A DNA stretch of 64,000 nt from Drosophila persimilis (Eukaryota > Arthropoda > Insecta > Diptera > Drosophilidae), in the NCBI RefSeq assembly GCF_003286085.1, contig NW_020825333.1, positions 1 through 64,000 of the forward strand. The letters are read 5' to 3'. A program made the translations under genes and the position numbers. The stretch's first letter is position 1. The number at the start of each line of letters is the position of its first letter. The notes under the pieces are model-generated. The model was not told the DNA's origin. It was given only the letters and a program-made list of their open reading frames with translations, and did no database searches. Shown here one piece after another: positions 10,101 to 23,795 of the stretch.

Positions 10101-11895
10101 AAACCTCGGACATATCAGAATGGAAATGGGTTCCATCCGCTCTGAACGTAGCAGACGATGGAACGAAGTGGACCAAAGAGTCGAGTTTCCAACCGGAAGC
10201 GAGATGGTTCTCCGGTCCGCCGTTCCTATTTGACGAGGAAGAACACTGGCCAACTACACAGCTCGACTCGAGTAATCTGGAACGGATACACGTACACGAA
10301 TGGACAGATACGCCGAAACCGCCATCAAAGCTGAGTAGCATAATCCCAAATGTATGTCGCTTTAGCAAATAGGAAAAGTTCACGGGAGCCCTGAGATGCG
10401 TGATGAGATTTCTGGGCAAAATACGCAAAAGAGATTTCGCATCAGAGGAGGCAAATTTAGCCGCACGCTTTCGCAACATGGAAGATGTCAACATCGTTAT
10501 ATACCGGATGGTACAAGAAGAGGCTTACTCTGAAGAAATGGCTCTTCTACGACAAGGAAGAATCGTGAGTAAGAAAAGTTCGATCTACAAATTATCGCCG
10601 TACCTCGATGAAACAGGCGTACTGAGAATACGCGGCCGCATAGATAAGTCGATCGGCATAACGAGGAACCTGAAACGGCCAGTAATTCTACCCGGAGGAC
10701 ATAACGTCACTAATCTTCTCATTGATTATTTCCATCGGAAGTTTCAGCATCAGCTTACCGAGATCGTCGTCAACGAGATGCGACAATTGTACCACATACC
10801 AGGACTGCGAGCAAGAGTTCGCGCCGTAGCGAAAACCTGCCAAAGATGCCGCAATAAAAGAGCGCTTCCAGAGGCGCCGGAGATGGGAAGCCTACCACCA
10901 GAGAGGCTAGCAATCAACGAATTGCCATTCACAAACACAGGTATCGACTACTTCGGACCACTGGAGGTAAACGTAGGAAGACGACGCGAGAAACGATGGG
11001 GAGTACTATTCACGTGCCTCACCGTGCGAGCAGTACACATCGAGCTGGCAAACTCCCTGTCAACAGACGCCTTCATGCTAACGTTGGAAATGTTCGTAGC
11101 CCGTCGAGGAGTCCCCAAGAGAATCGTGTCGGACAACGGGACGAACTTCCGAGGAGCCAGCCGCCTACTACGAGAAGAAATTGAAAGAATTCTACCGAAC
11201 GAACTGGAAACCAAGTACCCGCAAATAGAATGGTCCTTCATACCCCCAGGAGCACCCCACATGGGAGGTGCGTGGGAAAGAATGATCAGATCGGTGAAAT
11301 CCATACTAGCCGAAATATTAGAGGAGACGCACGTCCAAGAACCAGTGCTGAGAACAGCACTAGCAAAGATAGAAAATATGCTAAATTCCCGACCCCTGAC
11401 TTACGTGCCGTTGGAGTGTCCGGAAGCCGACGTACTTACACCGAATCACTTTCTGAGAGCAGAGACCAGCTCGATGGCAGCAAAGAGCGACGGCAGCGCA
11501 ATAGGAGCTATGCTTGGTAAGAGTTTTCGCATTGCAGGGCAGATCGTGGACAGCTTCAGAAAACGATGGCTGAAGGAGTACCTACCGTGCCTGACGACAC
11601 GAACCAAATGGCATGGAACCCCAACCAACCCTATCCAACTCGGAGACGTCGTGGTTCTAGCGGACGAAACAAGCCCCAAGGTGCAGTGGAGGAAAGGCGT
11701 CATCATGGACCTTCGAGTAGCCAAGGACGGGATCGCCCGAAGCGCGGTAATCCGCACTGCATCTGGACTGCTAACTCGGCCAATAGTTAAACTGGCCAAG
11801 TTAGACGTGAGGACAACGAACCCACTAATGGATCAAGGCGTAACCAGAAGTTTGGCAAACATCACGACAAGCGACGAAGTTTGCGAAGGGGGGAA
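7125..11895 (+). mobile_element. BEL array copy 1, internal region (short form)
   Basis: Plus-strand Gag-Pol region of the same family as copy 4. It shows Gag with CCHC knuckles (about 7650-7830), a protease with the DEGS motif (about 8000), reverse transcriptase with FVDD (about 9246-9257), RNase H (about 9795 onward), and integrase with HHCC (about 10735-10850) and DDE regions (about 10945-11285), ending at LTR 2. The internal part is about 1.07 kb shorter than the long form and begins right at the tRNA hairpin. It is broken, with about one break in the visible coding part. Confidence 0.88.
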
Positions 11896-12264
11896 TGTTA
11901 CGGCAGAAACCGCAGCGGCAGCTCTAAATATCACTGCGCCTAACAGTCCTGAATATCACTGCGCCTAACAGCCCTGAATATCACTGCGTTAACAGCACAA
12001 ACATTAACAGCGCTGAGCAAAGGGTTAATTAGGGCGAAGGGCAGACAAAGGCAGGAAGAAGGAAGAACGAAAACAAAAGGCAGCAGAAAAAGCACTGAAG
12101 CGGTACAAGTTTTTTAGCGCTAGCTCGTAGTTTAACACCCGCCCGAATTTGTAAATGAATAAATGAATAAAATAAATCAAACCAATAAAACCGATCTGAA
12201 GAACAAAACCACGGGAGGCGTATTGAACACGGGAGGCTTATCAAACGTACGGCCCCAGATTTGG
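11896..12264 (+). repeat. BEL array LTR 2, with short junction form
   Basis: Same LTR as the others up to CCCCAGATTTGG. The terminal stretch, tRNA complement and most of the palindrome are absent at this junction. What remains is the small inverted repeat at 12253-12286. Confidence 0.85.
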
Positions 12265-12286
12265 TATTTGGTATCCAAATCTGGGG
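12253..12286. repeat. Short palindrome at BEL junction 2
   Basis: CCCCAGATTTGG (12253-12264), a 10-base spacer, then CCAAATCTGGGG (12275-12286). These are the outer arms of the 200-bp palindrome seen at 23761-23960 without the tRNA core. The leader ATTCTAAAAAAC follows, as at the other long-form junction. Confidence 0.85.
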
Positions 12287-15200
12287 ATTCTAAAAAACTT
12301 TTCCTGCGCAACAGAGAGCAAATCGAATAATTACGACCGACAGAAAGAAGATCGGCGTGCGACGCAGTCAGCTGCGTCACGAGGGATTCGACTTGCAGGT
12401 GAGATATCCTCATACAGTTGGCCAGAAAGGCTAATCTCTTACATTCGAGCGACACGTGGTTCGTGTATAACCTCAAACCAGGACTGTACAAAAAAGACAC
12501 CGGAGTAAAATAGACGGCGTCAAAGGTCAGCAGTCGGAATCTGGCGGTGAGACCCCGTGTGGATTAGGAGAAATAAATGTGCCGGAAAAGATGCTTGGTG
12601 CGTGTTCTGAGACTGAGGGAGGTGCAAGGGAAACTCATCGCGTTAGGGATACATATATAGATGTGATCTCGGCGGCAACAACGGCCACACCTAACGTGTC
12701 CACCACAGCCGCAACGAGCCATCAAGCACCAGAGCATACCAACCAAGGAGGAGGGGTGGATCAAGCCTTCTCACCAAGAACGAGCCTTTTAGATAGCTGG
12801 GAAACGTTCGCTCAGCAGAGAGCGGATGCATTAGGAAGGCCGACGTACGCCACGGCCTTCGAGGGAATGCGCTCCATCCCGACGCATTCCAGACTGCCTC
12901 AAGCAGGAGGCCTCATGAGCTCCACGGTAATCAACGGAGGCTGGGACAGAGCAGTTCCCAACTGGACCGGAGTCCACATGTCAGGACCCACGGAAGCAAC
13001 GCGGATTGGAATGCCTACTGGGCTGAATCCGAACGAGACAATGCCAGTCGGCGCTATGTGGCATCCAATGGCCGCACCGGCGCTGGGTACCAACCTGCAT
13101 GGGCAAAACCCCTTCATTCGCGCCCCGACTGCACAGTATTACCCAAGTACGAGTCGAAATATTTCGGACCCGTACGCGTACGGGAGTAATCAAGCGGTCG
13201 CGCCAGCGGGGGCGGAGAGATGCTTGACAGCATCCCAGATAGCCGCAAGACAAGTCATCAACAAGGATCTACCATGCTTTTCTGGAAACCCCGAGGAATG
13301 GCCCATGTTCATAGTAAACTTCGAACAATCCACAGAACGCTGCGGACTCAGCGATCAAGAGAATCTCATGAGGCTGCAAAGGTGCCTGAAAGGTGCTGCT
13401 TTGGAAGCAGTACGAGGAAAATTAATGATGCCCGCAACAGTTCGACTAGCCATCGAGACTCTTCGAATGCTATACGGCCGACCAGAGGCCATATATCACA
13501 CCCTGCAGACGAAGCTAAGAATGGAGCCGTCCGTGAAATCGAGCAGCATCGAAAGCCTAGTGCGCCTGGCGCTGTCGGTGCAAAATTATCGCGCTACTGT
13601 TGACGCGATAGGACTGTCCGCCTATCTGAACGACCCAATGTTACTTCGCGACCTTGTGGAGAAGCTCCCATTCGACTTGAAACTGGATTGGGCCAGACAA
13701 AGCGCTGGACTTCCGAGGGTAAATATCGCTGTTTTCGACGATTGGCTATTCCGAGTCGCATCGTGCGCAAGCACCGTGATGCCAGTAGCACCCGAGAAAG
13801 AAGTCTGCACGAAGGAGAAGAACCCAAGAATCCGGCTTATGGTGCACAATGATAGCAGCGCACAACCGCCCTGCCATAGGTGCAATGGGGCCCACAAATT
13901 GGAGGACTGTAAGCAGTTCCTGGAGCTAGAAGGGCCAGGTAGATGGAACTTCGTCAGAGAAAATAAGCTATGCTGGAGGTGCCTTGGCAAACACTTTATA
14001 AGGCACTGTAAGTCAACAAGAGTATGTTCCGTCGACGGATGCTCGAGAAAGCACCATTTCCTCCTCCACAACAGTAACCAGCAAAGCTCTACGGTAGAGA
14101 ATAGGCCGAAGGAAAGCACTACGGTACTGCACACGATGCAGAACGAAGCTGCGTTGTTTAGATACGTCCCCTTAACATTGTATGGATCGAACGGCCAAAT
14201 GCAAGTGTTCGCACTGATAGACGAAGGATCCGCCTGTACCCTAATCGAGACGGAGATAACGGAAAAACTAGGTATCGATGGCCCCTCGGACGAGCTATGC
14301 CTACGCTGGACTGGAGACATCACGCAGAGAGAATCTCAATCCAAATGGATAAGCCTAGCGATCTCTCCAAGGGACAATGTGGCTCGCAGATTCACGCTTC
14401 AAAACGTGAGAACAGTAAAAAACCTGGATCTGCCGAAGCAGACGCTGGACGACTCAATCCTAAAATCCCATTCGCACCTGGAAAAGCTACCGATACTCAG
14501 CTACAAGGACGTGAGAGCGTCATTGATCATCGGATTGGACAACGTGAAACTTGGAGTGCCACTGACCGTCAAAGAACGCGAGAATTCCGAATTTATCGCC
14601 GCCAAGTCCAGGTTGGGGTGGTCTGTTTATGGCCGCAGAAAGGGCGACGGGCCAGCGAGTCCGCGGGTAATGCACGTATGCGAATGTAATAAACACCCAC
14701 AGCTGGACACTCTTGTAAAAGAGAGTTTCTCATTAGACGCGGTTGGCATAAACATGGCGAAGAGCACACTCAGGTCCAAAGAGGACGAAAGAGCAAAAAC
14801 AATACTGGAAAATTGCACGAGGTTTAGCAGCGAAATGAAGAGATGGGAGACAGGACTCCTCTGGCGGTACGACAACGTGGAACTTCCTTCCTCCAGAGAG
14901 ATGGCAATGCGACGACTTCGGTGCCTAGAATCTCGTATGACACGCGATAAGGTGCTACGAGAGTTCGTAAACGAACAGATTAAGAGGTACGAAGACATCG
15001 GCTACGTCCGAAAACTGGAAAAAGATGAAATGGTCGAAGGCAAACGCTCCTGGTATCTGCCCGTATTCGTAACTAAGAACCCGAACAAAGGCAAATTAAG
15101 ACTCGTATGGGATGCAGCAGCCAAAGTGGAAGGCATCGCTCTTAATTCAATGCTACTAAAGGGCCCCGACCAATTGCCATCGCTGGTAGGAGTAATATCG

Positions 15201-18120
15201 CGCTTTCGAGAGAAGTCTATTGGCATCTGCGGAGATATTAGAGAAATGTTTCACCAGGTTAGGATACGTACGGAGGATCAAAGCTCACAGCAGTTTCTCT
15301 GGAGATATGGTGACACCAGTCGAGAACCGGATAGGTACGTAATGAGCGTAATGACCTTTGGTGCTTCTTGTTCCCCAGCAGCAGCGACCTACGTGAGAGA
15401 TAGGAACGCTGAAAGGTTCATCGAGGAACAAAGAGAGGAAGTAGAGGCCATACTTCGCAACACCTTTGTAGATGACTGGCTCCAAAGCTGTGACTCAGAA
15501 GACGAAATGGTCCGTCTAGCGCTGGCAGTGAGGAACATACACAAAGAAGGAGGCTTCGAGATGAGAGGATGGATATCTAACTCGAGCACTGTGATGAGAG
15601 CGCTCTCAGGAGATGGAGATCATCAAGAACGACCCATCGAGATGACGGACTCAACAAGACGAGAACGAGTGCTTGGCATGTGGTGGCATCCAAGGAATGA
15701 TTACTTCACCTTCGTCAATAAGTTTCCGAATGACATATACGACGAAGCGAAAACTGTGACGAAGCGGTCAATTCTACGTACAGTCATGACCATCTTCGAT
15801 CCCTTAGGACTACTGGGGTTCTATATTATACAGGCAAAGATAATACTGCAGGACGTGTGGAGGTCGGCCGTAGGCTGGGATGAACAGGTCGAAGAAAGCG
15901 AACGTCAACGTTGGATGATATGGGCACGGCAACTACAAAACATCGAAGAATTAAGGGTTCCACGATATCTCGGTCTAACGAAAGAAACATCTAATATCCA
16001 ATTACACATCTTTACAGACGCGAGTATAAACGCCTTTGCAGCCGTCGCCTACATAAGGATCGAACAAAGAGGAGAAGTCAGATGCACACTACTCGCATCC
16101 AAGACAAGAGTGGCACCATTGAAACCAATTTCGATTCCCAGGATGGAGCTTATGGCAGCGATCCTCGGCCTACGACTAGCTAAACTCATAACACAGGAGC
16201 TCTCCGTCGAGGTCAAGCGACGTGTTTTTTGGACCGACTCCAAGAACGTGTTGTATTGGATATGTTCAGACGCCCGAAAGTACCATCAGTTCGTCGCGCT
16301 CCGAATTGGAGAGATCTTGGAAACCTCGGACATATCAGAATGGAAATGGGTTCCATCCGCTCTGAACGTAGCAGACGATGGAACGAAGTGGACCAAAGAG
16401 TCGAGTTTCCAACCGGAAGCGAGATGGTTCTCCGGTCCGCCGTTCCTATTTGACGAGGAAGAACACTGGCCAACTACACAGCTCGACTCGAGTAATCTGG
16501 AACGGATACACGTACACGAATGGACAGATACGCCGAAACCGCCATCAAAGCTGAGTAGCATAATCCCAAATGTATGTCGCTTTAGCAAATAGGAAAAGTT
16601 CACGGGAGCCCTGAGATGCGTGATGAGATTTCTGGGCAAAATACGCAAAAGAGATTTCGCATCAGAGGAGGCAAATTTAGCCGCACGCTTTCGCAACATG
16701 GAAGATGTCAACATCGTTATATACCGGATGGTACAAGAAGAGGCTTACTCTGAAGAAATGGCTCTTCTACGACAAGGAAGAATCGTGAGTAAGAAAAGTT
16801 CGATCTACAAATTATCGCCGTACCTCGATGAAACAGGCGTACTGAGAATACGCGGCCGCATAGATAAGTCGATCGGCATAACGAGGAACCTGAAACGGCC
16901 AGTAATTCTACCCGGAGGACATAACGTCACTAATCTTCTCATTGATTATTTCCATCGGAAGTTTCAGCATCAGCTTACCGAGATCGTCGTCAACGAGATG
17001 CGACAATTGTACCACATACCAGGACTGCGAGCAAGAGTTCGCGCCGTAGCGAAAACCTGCCAAAGATGCCGCAATAAAAGAGCGCTTCCAGAGGCGCCGG
17101 AGATGGGAAGCCTACCACCAGAGAGGCTAGCAATCAACGAATTGCCATTCACAAACACAGGTATCGACTACTTCGGACCACTGGAGGTAAACGTAGGAAG
17201 ACGACGCGAGAAACGATGGGGAGTACTATTCACGTGCCTCACCGTGCGAGCAGTACACATCGAGCTGGCAAACTCCCTGTCAACAGACGCCTTCATGCTA
17301 ACGTTGGAAATGTTCGTAGCCCGTCGAGGAGTCCCCAAGAGAATCGTGTCGGACAACGGGACGAACTTCCGAGGAGCCAGCCGCCTACTACGAGAAGAAA
17401 TTGAAAGAATTCTACCGAACGAACTGGAAACCAAGTACCCGCAAATAGAATGGTCCTTCATACCCCCAGGTCCTTCATAGCCCACATGGGAGGTGCGTGG
17501 GAAAGAATGATCAGATCGGTGAAATCCATACTAGCCGAAATATTAGAGGAGACGCACGTCCAAGAACCAGTGCTGAGAACAGCACTAGCAAAGATAGAAA
17601 ATATGCTAAATTCCCGACCCCTGACTTACGTGCCGTTGGAGTGTCCGGAAGCCGACGTACTTACACCGAATCACTTTCTGAGAGCAGAGACCAGCTCGAT
17701 GGCAGCAAAGAGCGACGGCAGCGCAATAGGAGCTATGCTTGGTAAGAGTTTTCGCATTGCAGGGCAGATCGTGGACAGCTTCAGAAAACGATGGCTGAAG
17801 GAGTACCTACCGTGCCTGACGACACGGACCAAATGGCATGGAACCCCAACCAACCCTATCCAACTCGGAGACGTCGTGGTTCTAGCGGACGAAACAAGCC
17901 CCAAGGTGCAGTGGAGGAAAGGCGTCATCATGGACCTTCGAGTAGCCAAGGACGGGATCGCCCGAAGCGCGGTAATCCGCACTGCATCTGGACTGCTAAC
18001 TCGGCCAATAGTTAAACTGGCCAAGTTAGACGTGAGGACAACGAACCCACTAATGGATCAAGGCGTAACCAGAAGTTTGGCAAACATCACGACAAGCGAC
18101 GAAGTTTGCGAAGGGGGGAA
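12287..18120 (+). mobile_element. BEL array copy 2, internal region (long form)
   Basis: Full-length internal region with leader, Gag, protease (DEGS, about 14220), reverse transcriptase (FVDD, about 15466-15477), RNase H and integrase, ending at LTR 3. It shares coding variants with copy 1 that copies 3 and 4 lack, so exchange or ordered duplication within the array occurred. It is broken, with about three breaks. Confidence 0.88.
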
Positions 18121-18512
18121 TGTTACGGCAGAAACCGCAGCGGCAGCTCTAAATATCACTGCGCCTAACAGTCCTGAATATCACTGCGCCTAACAGCCCT
18201 GAATATCACTGCGTTAACAACACAAACATTAACAGCGCTGAGCAAAGGGTTAATTAGGGCGAAGGGCAGACAAAGGCAGGAAGAAGGAAGAACGAAAACA
18301 AAAGGCAGCAGAAAAAGCACTGAGGCGGTACAAGTTTTTTAGCGCTAGCTCGTAGTTTAACACCCGCCCGAATTTGTAAATGAATAAATGAATAAAATAA
18401 ATCAAACCAATAAAACCGATCTGAAGAACAAAACCACGGGAGGCGTATTGAACACGGGAGGCTTATCAAACGTACGGCCCCAGATTTGGAGGCGTTGCCC
18501 GGCGCGGCAATA
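18121..18512 (+). repeat. BEL array LTR 3
   Basis: 392 bp. It carries the same AACAACAC variant as LTR 1, supporting the dimer model. Confidence 0.9.
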
Positions 18513-18514
18513 TT

Positions 18515-18636
18515 TGGTTCCCATACCGGGAATTGAACCCGGGCCTCCCGGGTGAGAGCCGGGTATCCCATATTGTCTAGTGGTTAGGATACCCGGCTCT
18601 CACCCGGGAGGCCCGGGTTCAATTCCCGGTATGGGA
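18515..18636. repeat. tRNA-derived hairpin at BEL junction 3
   Basis: Identical to the junction at 7003-7124: TGG (18515-18517), a 50-bp left arm (18519-18568), an 18-nt loop (18569-18586) and a 50-bp right arm (18587-18636), then straight into the short-form internal region. Confidence 0.85.
18566..18636 (+). tRNA. tRNA-Glu(CTC)-like sequence carried by the BEL element (second copy)
   Basis: Same 71-nt sequence and context as at 7054-7124. It arose by duplication of the array dimer, not as an independent tRNA gene. Confidence 0.6.
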
Positions 18637-21600
18637 GGTATGGGATTCAAGAGAATCTCATGAGGCTGCAAAGGTGCCTGAAAGGTGCTGCTTTGGAAGC
18701 AGTACGAGGAAAATTAATGATGCCCGCAACAGTTCGACTAGCCATCGAGACTCTTCGAATGCTATACGGCCGACCAGAGGCCATATATCACACCCTGCAG
18801 ACGAAGCTAAGAATGGAGCCGTCCGTGAAATCGAGCAGCATCGAAAGCCTAGTGCGCCTGGCGCTGTCGGTGCAAAATTATCGCGCTACTGTTGACGCGA
18901 TAGGACTGTCCGCCTATCTGAACGACCCAATGTTACTTCGCGACCTTGTGGAGAAGCTCCCATTCGACTTGAAACTGGATTGGGCCAGACAAAGCGCTGG
19001 ACTTCCGAGGGTAAATATCGCTGTTTTCGACGATTGGCTATTCCGAGTCGCATCGTGCGCAAGCACCGTGATGCCAGTAGCACCCGAGAAAGAAGTCTGC
19101 ACGAAGGAGAAGAACCCAAGAATCCGGCTTATGGTGCACAATGATAGCAGCGCACAACCGCCCTGCCGTAGGTGCAATGGGGCCCACAAATTGGAGGACT
19201 GTAAGCAGTTCCTGGAGCTAGAAGGGCCAGGTAGATGGAACTTCGTCAGAGAAAATAAGCTATGCTGGAGGTGCCTTGGCAAACACTTTATAAGGCACTG
19301 TAAGTCAACAAGAGTATGTTCCGTCGACGGATGCTCGAGAAAGCACCATTTCCTCCTCCACAACAGTAACCAGCAAAGCTCTACGGTAGAGAATAGGCCG
19401 AAGGAAAGCACTACGGTACTGCACACGATGCAGAACGAAGCTGCGTTGTTTAGATACGTCCCCTTAACATTGTATGGACCGAACGGCCAAATGCAAGTGT
19501 TCGCACTGATAGACGAAGGATCCGCCTGTACCCTAATCGAGACGGAGATAACGGAAAAACTAGGTATCGATGGCCCCTCGGACGAGCTATGCCTACGCTG
19601 GACTGGAGACATCACGCAGAGAGAATCTCAATCCAAATGGATAAGCCTAGCGATCTCTCCAAGGGACAATGTGGCTCGCAGATTCACGCTTCAAAACGTG
19701 AGAACAGTAAAAAACCTGGATCTGCCGAAGCAGACGCTGGACGACTCAATCCTAAAATCCCATTCGCACCTGGAAAAGCTACCGATACTCAGCTACAAGG
19801 ACGTGAGAGCGTCATTGATCATCGGATTGGACAACGTGAAACTTGGAGTGCCACTGACCGTCAAAGAACGCGAGAATTCCGAATTTATCGCCGCCAAGTC
19901 CAGGTTGGGGTGGTCTGTTTATGGCCGCAGAAAGGGCGACGGGCCAGCGAGTCCGCGGGTAATGCACGTATGCGAATGTAATAAACACCCACAGCTGGAC
20001 ACTCTTGTAAAAGAGAGTTTCTCATTAGACGCGGTTGGCATAAACATGGCGAAGAGCACACTCAGGTCCAAAGAGGACGAAAGAGCAAAAACAATACTGG
20101 AAAATTGCACGAGGTTTAGCAGCGAAATGAAGAGATGGGAGACAGGACTCCTCTGGCGGTACGACAACGTGGAACTTCCTTCCTCCTTCCTCCCTCCTCC
20201 TTCCTTCGGTGCCTAGAATCTCGTATGACACGCGATAAGGTGCTACGAGAGTTCGTAAACGAACAGATTAAGAGGTACGAAGACATCGGCTACGTCCGAA
20301 AACTGGAAAAAGATGAAATGGTCGAAGGCAAACGCTCCTGGTATCTGCCCGTATTCGTGACTAAGAACCCGAACAAAGGCAAATTAAGACTCGTATGGGA
20401 TGCAGCAGCCAAAGTGGAAGGCATCGCTCTTAATTCAATGCTACTAAAGGGCCCCGACCAATTGCCATCGCTGGTAGGAGTAATATCGCGCTTTCGAGAG
20501 AAGTCTATTGGCATCTGCGGAGATATTAGAGAAATGTTTCACCAGGTTAGGATACGTACGGAGGATCAAAGCTCACAGCAGTTTCTCTGGAGATATGGTG
20601 ACACCAGTCGAGAACCGGATAGGTACGTAATGAGCGTAATGACCTTTGGTGCTTCTTGTTCCCCAGCAGCAGCGACCTACGTGAGAGATAGGAACGCTGA
20701 AAGGTTCATCGAGGAACAAAGAGAGGAAGTAGAGGCCATACTTCGCAACACCTTTGTAGATGACTGGCTCCAAAGCTGTGACTCAGAAGACGAAATGGTC
20801 CGTCTAGCGCTGGCAGTGAGGAACATACACAAAGAAGGAGGCTTCGAGATGAGAGGATGGATATCTAACTCGAGCACTGTGATGAGAGCGCTCTCAGGAG
20901 ATGGAGATCATCAAGAACGACCCATCGAGATGACGGACTCAACAAGACGAGAACGAGTGCTTGGCATGTGGTGGCATCCAAGGAATGATTACTTCACCTT
21001 CGTCAATAAGTTTTCGAATGACATATACGACGAAGCGAAAACTGTGACGAAGCGGTCAATTCTACGTACAGTCATGACCATCTTCGATCCCTTAGGACTA
21101 CTGGGGTTCTATATTATACAGGCAAAGATAATACTGCAGGACGTGTGGAGGTCGGCCGTAGGCTGGGATGAACAGGTCGAAGAAAGCGAACGTCAACGTT
21201 GGATGATATGGGCACGGCAACTACAAAACATCGAAGAATTAAGGGTTCCACGATATCTCGGTCTAACGAAAGAAACATCTAATATCCAATTACACATCTT
21301 TACAGACGCGAGTATAAACGCCTTTGCAGCCGTCGCCTACATAAGGATCGAACAAAGAGGAGAAGTCAGATGCACACTACTCGCATCCAAGACAAGAGTG
21401 GCACCATTGAAACCAATTTCGATTCCCAGGATGGAGCTTATGGCAGCGATCCTCGGCCTACGACTAGCTAAACTCATAACACAGGAGCTCTCCGTCGAGG
21501 TCAAGCGACGTGTTTTTTGGACCGACTCCAAGAACGTGTTGTATTGGATATGTTCAGACGCCCGAAAGTACCATCAGTTCGTCGCGCTCCGAATTGGAGA

Positions 21601-23403
21601 GATCTTGGAAACCTCGGACATATCAGAATGGAAATGGGTTCCATCCGCTCTGAACGTAGCAGACGATGGAACGAAGTGGACCAAAGAGTCGAGTTTCCAA
21701 CCGGAAGCGAGATGGTTCTCCGGTCCGCCGTTCCTATTTGACGAGGAAGAACACTGGCCAACTACACAGCTCGACTCGAGTAATCTGGAACGGATACACG
21801 TACACGAATGGACAGATACGCCGAAACCGCCATCAAAGCTGAGTAGCATAATCCCAAATGTATGTCGCTTTAGCAAATGGGAAAAGTTCACGGGAGCCCT
21901 GAGATGCGTGATGAGATTTCTGGGCAAAATACGCAAAAGAGATTTCGCATCAGAGGAGGCAAATTTAGCCGCACGCTTTCGCAACATGGAAGATGTCAAC
22001 ATCGTTATATACCGGATGGTACAAGAAGAGGCTTACTCTGAAGAAATGGCTCTTCTACGACAAGGAAGAATCGTGAGTAAGAAAAGTTCGATCTACAAAT
22101 TATCGCCGTACCTCGATGAAACAGGCGTACTGAGAATACGCGGCCGCATAGATAAGTCGATCGGCATAACGAGGAACCTGAAACGGCCAGTAATTCTACC
22201 CGGAGGACATAACGTCACTAATCTTCTCATTGATTATTTCCATCGGAAGTTTCAGCATCAGCTTACCGAGATCGTCGTCAACGAGATGCGACAATTGTAC
22301 CACATACCAGGACTGCGAGCAAGAGTTCGCGCCGTAGCGAAAACCTGCCAAAGATGCCGCAATAAAAGAGCGCTTCCAGAGGCGCCGGAGATGGGAAGCC
22401 TACCACCAGAGAGGCTAGCAATCAACGAATTGCCATTCACAAACACAGGTATCGACTACTTCGGACCACTGGAGGTAAACGTAGGAAGACGACGCGAGAA
22501 ACGATGGGGAGTACTATTCACGTGCCTCACCGTGCGAGCAGTACACATCGAGCTGGCAAACTCCCTGTCAACAGACGCCTTCATGCTAACGTTGGAAATG
22601 TTCGTAGCCCGTCGAGGAGTCCCCAAGAGAATCGTGTCGGACAACGGGACGAACTTCCGAGGAGCCAGCCGCCTACTACGAGAAGAAATTGAAAGAATTC
22701 TACCGAACGAACTGAAAACCAAGTACCCGCAAATAGAATGGTCCTTCATACCCCCAGGAGCACCCCACATGGGAGGTGCGTGGGAAAGAATGATCAGATC
22801 GGTGAAATCCATACTAGCCGAAATATTAGAGGAGACGCACGTCCAAGAACCAGTGCTGAGAACAGCACTAGCAAAGATAGAAAATATGCTAAATTCCCGA
22901 CCCCTGACTTACGTGCCGTTGGAGTGTCCGGAAGCCGACGTACTTACACCGAATCACTTTCTGAGAGCAGAGACCAGCTCGATGGCAGCAAAGAGCGACG
23001 GCAGCGCAATAGGAGCTATGCTTGGTAAGAGTTTTCGCATTGCAGGGCAGATCGTGGACAGCTTCAGAAAACGATGGCTGAAGGAGTACCTACCGTGCCT
23101 GACGACACGAACCAAATGGCATGGAACCCCAACCAACCCTATCCAACTCGGAGACGTCGTGGTTCTAGCGGACGAAACAAGCCCCAAGGTGCAGTGGAGG
23201 AAAGGCGTCATCATGGACCTTCGAGTAGCCAAGGACGGGATCGCCCGAAGCGCGGTAATCCGCACTGCATCTGGACTGCTAACTCGGCCAATAGTTAAAC
23301 TGGCCAAGTTAGACGTGAGGACAACGAACCCACTAATGGATCAAGGCGTAACCAGAAGTTTGGCAAACATCACGACAAGCGACGAAGTTTGCGAAGGGGG
23401 GAA
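18637..23403 (+). mobile_element. BEL array copy 3, internal region (short form)
   Basis: Short-form internal region like copy 1, with Gag knuckles, protease, reverse transcriptase (FVDD near 20754-20765), RNase H, and integrase through to LTR 4. It shares integrase-region variants with copy 4 rather than with copies 1 and 2. It is broken, with about one break in the visible coding part. Confidence 0.88.
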
Positions 23404-23795
23404 TGTTACGGCAGAAACCGCAGCGGCAGCTCTAAATATCACTGCGCCTAACAGTCCTGAATATCACTGCGCCTAACAGCCCTGAATATCACTGCGTTAA
23501 CAGCACAAACATTAACAGCGCTGAGCAAAGGGTTAATTAGGGCGAAGGGCAGACAAAGGCAGGAAGAAGGAAGAACGAAAACAAAAGGCAGCAGAAAAAG
23601 CACTGAAGCGGTACAAGTTTTTTAGCGCTAGCTCGTAGTTTAACACCCGCCCGAATTTGTAAATGAATAAATGAATAAAATAAATCAAACCAATAAAACC
23701 GATCTGAAGAACAAAACCACGGGAGGCGTATTGAACACGGGAGGCTTATCAAACGTACGGCCCCAGATTTGGAGGCGTTGCCCGGCGCGGCAATA
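23404..23795 (+). repeat. BEL array LTR 4 (5' LTR of the whole-looking copy)
   Basis: 392 bp. By eye it is identical or nearly so to LTR 5 at 29790-30181, which points to a young copy or recent conversion. Confidence 0.9.
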
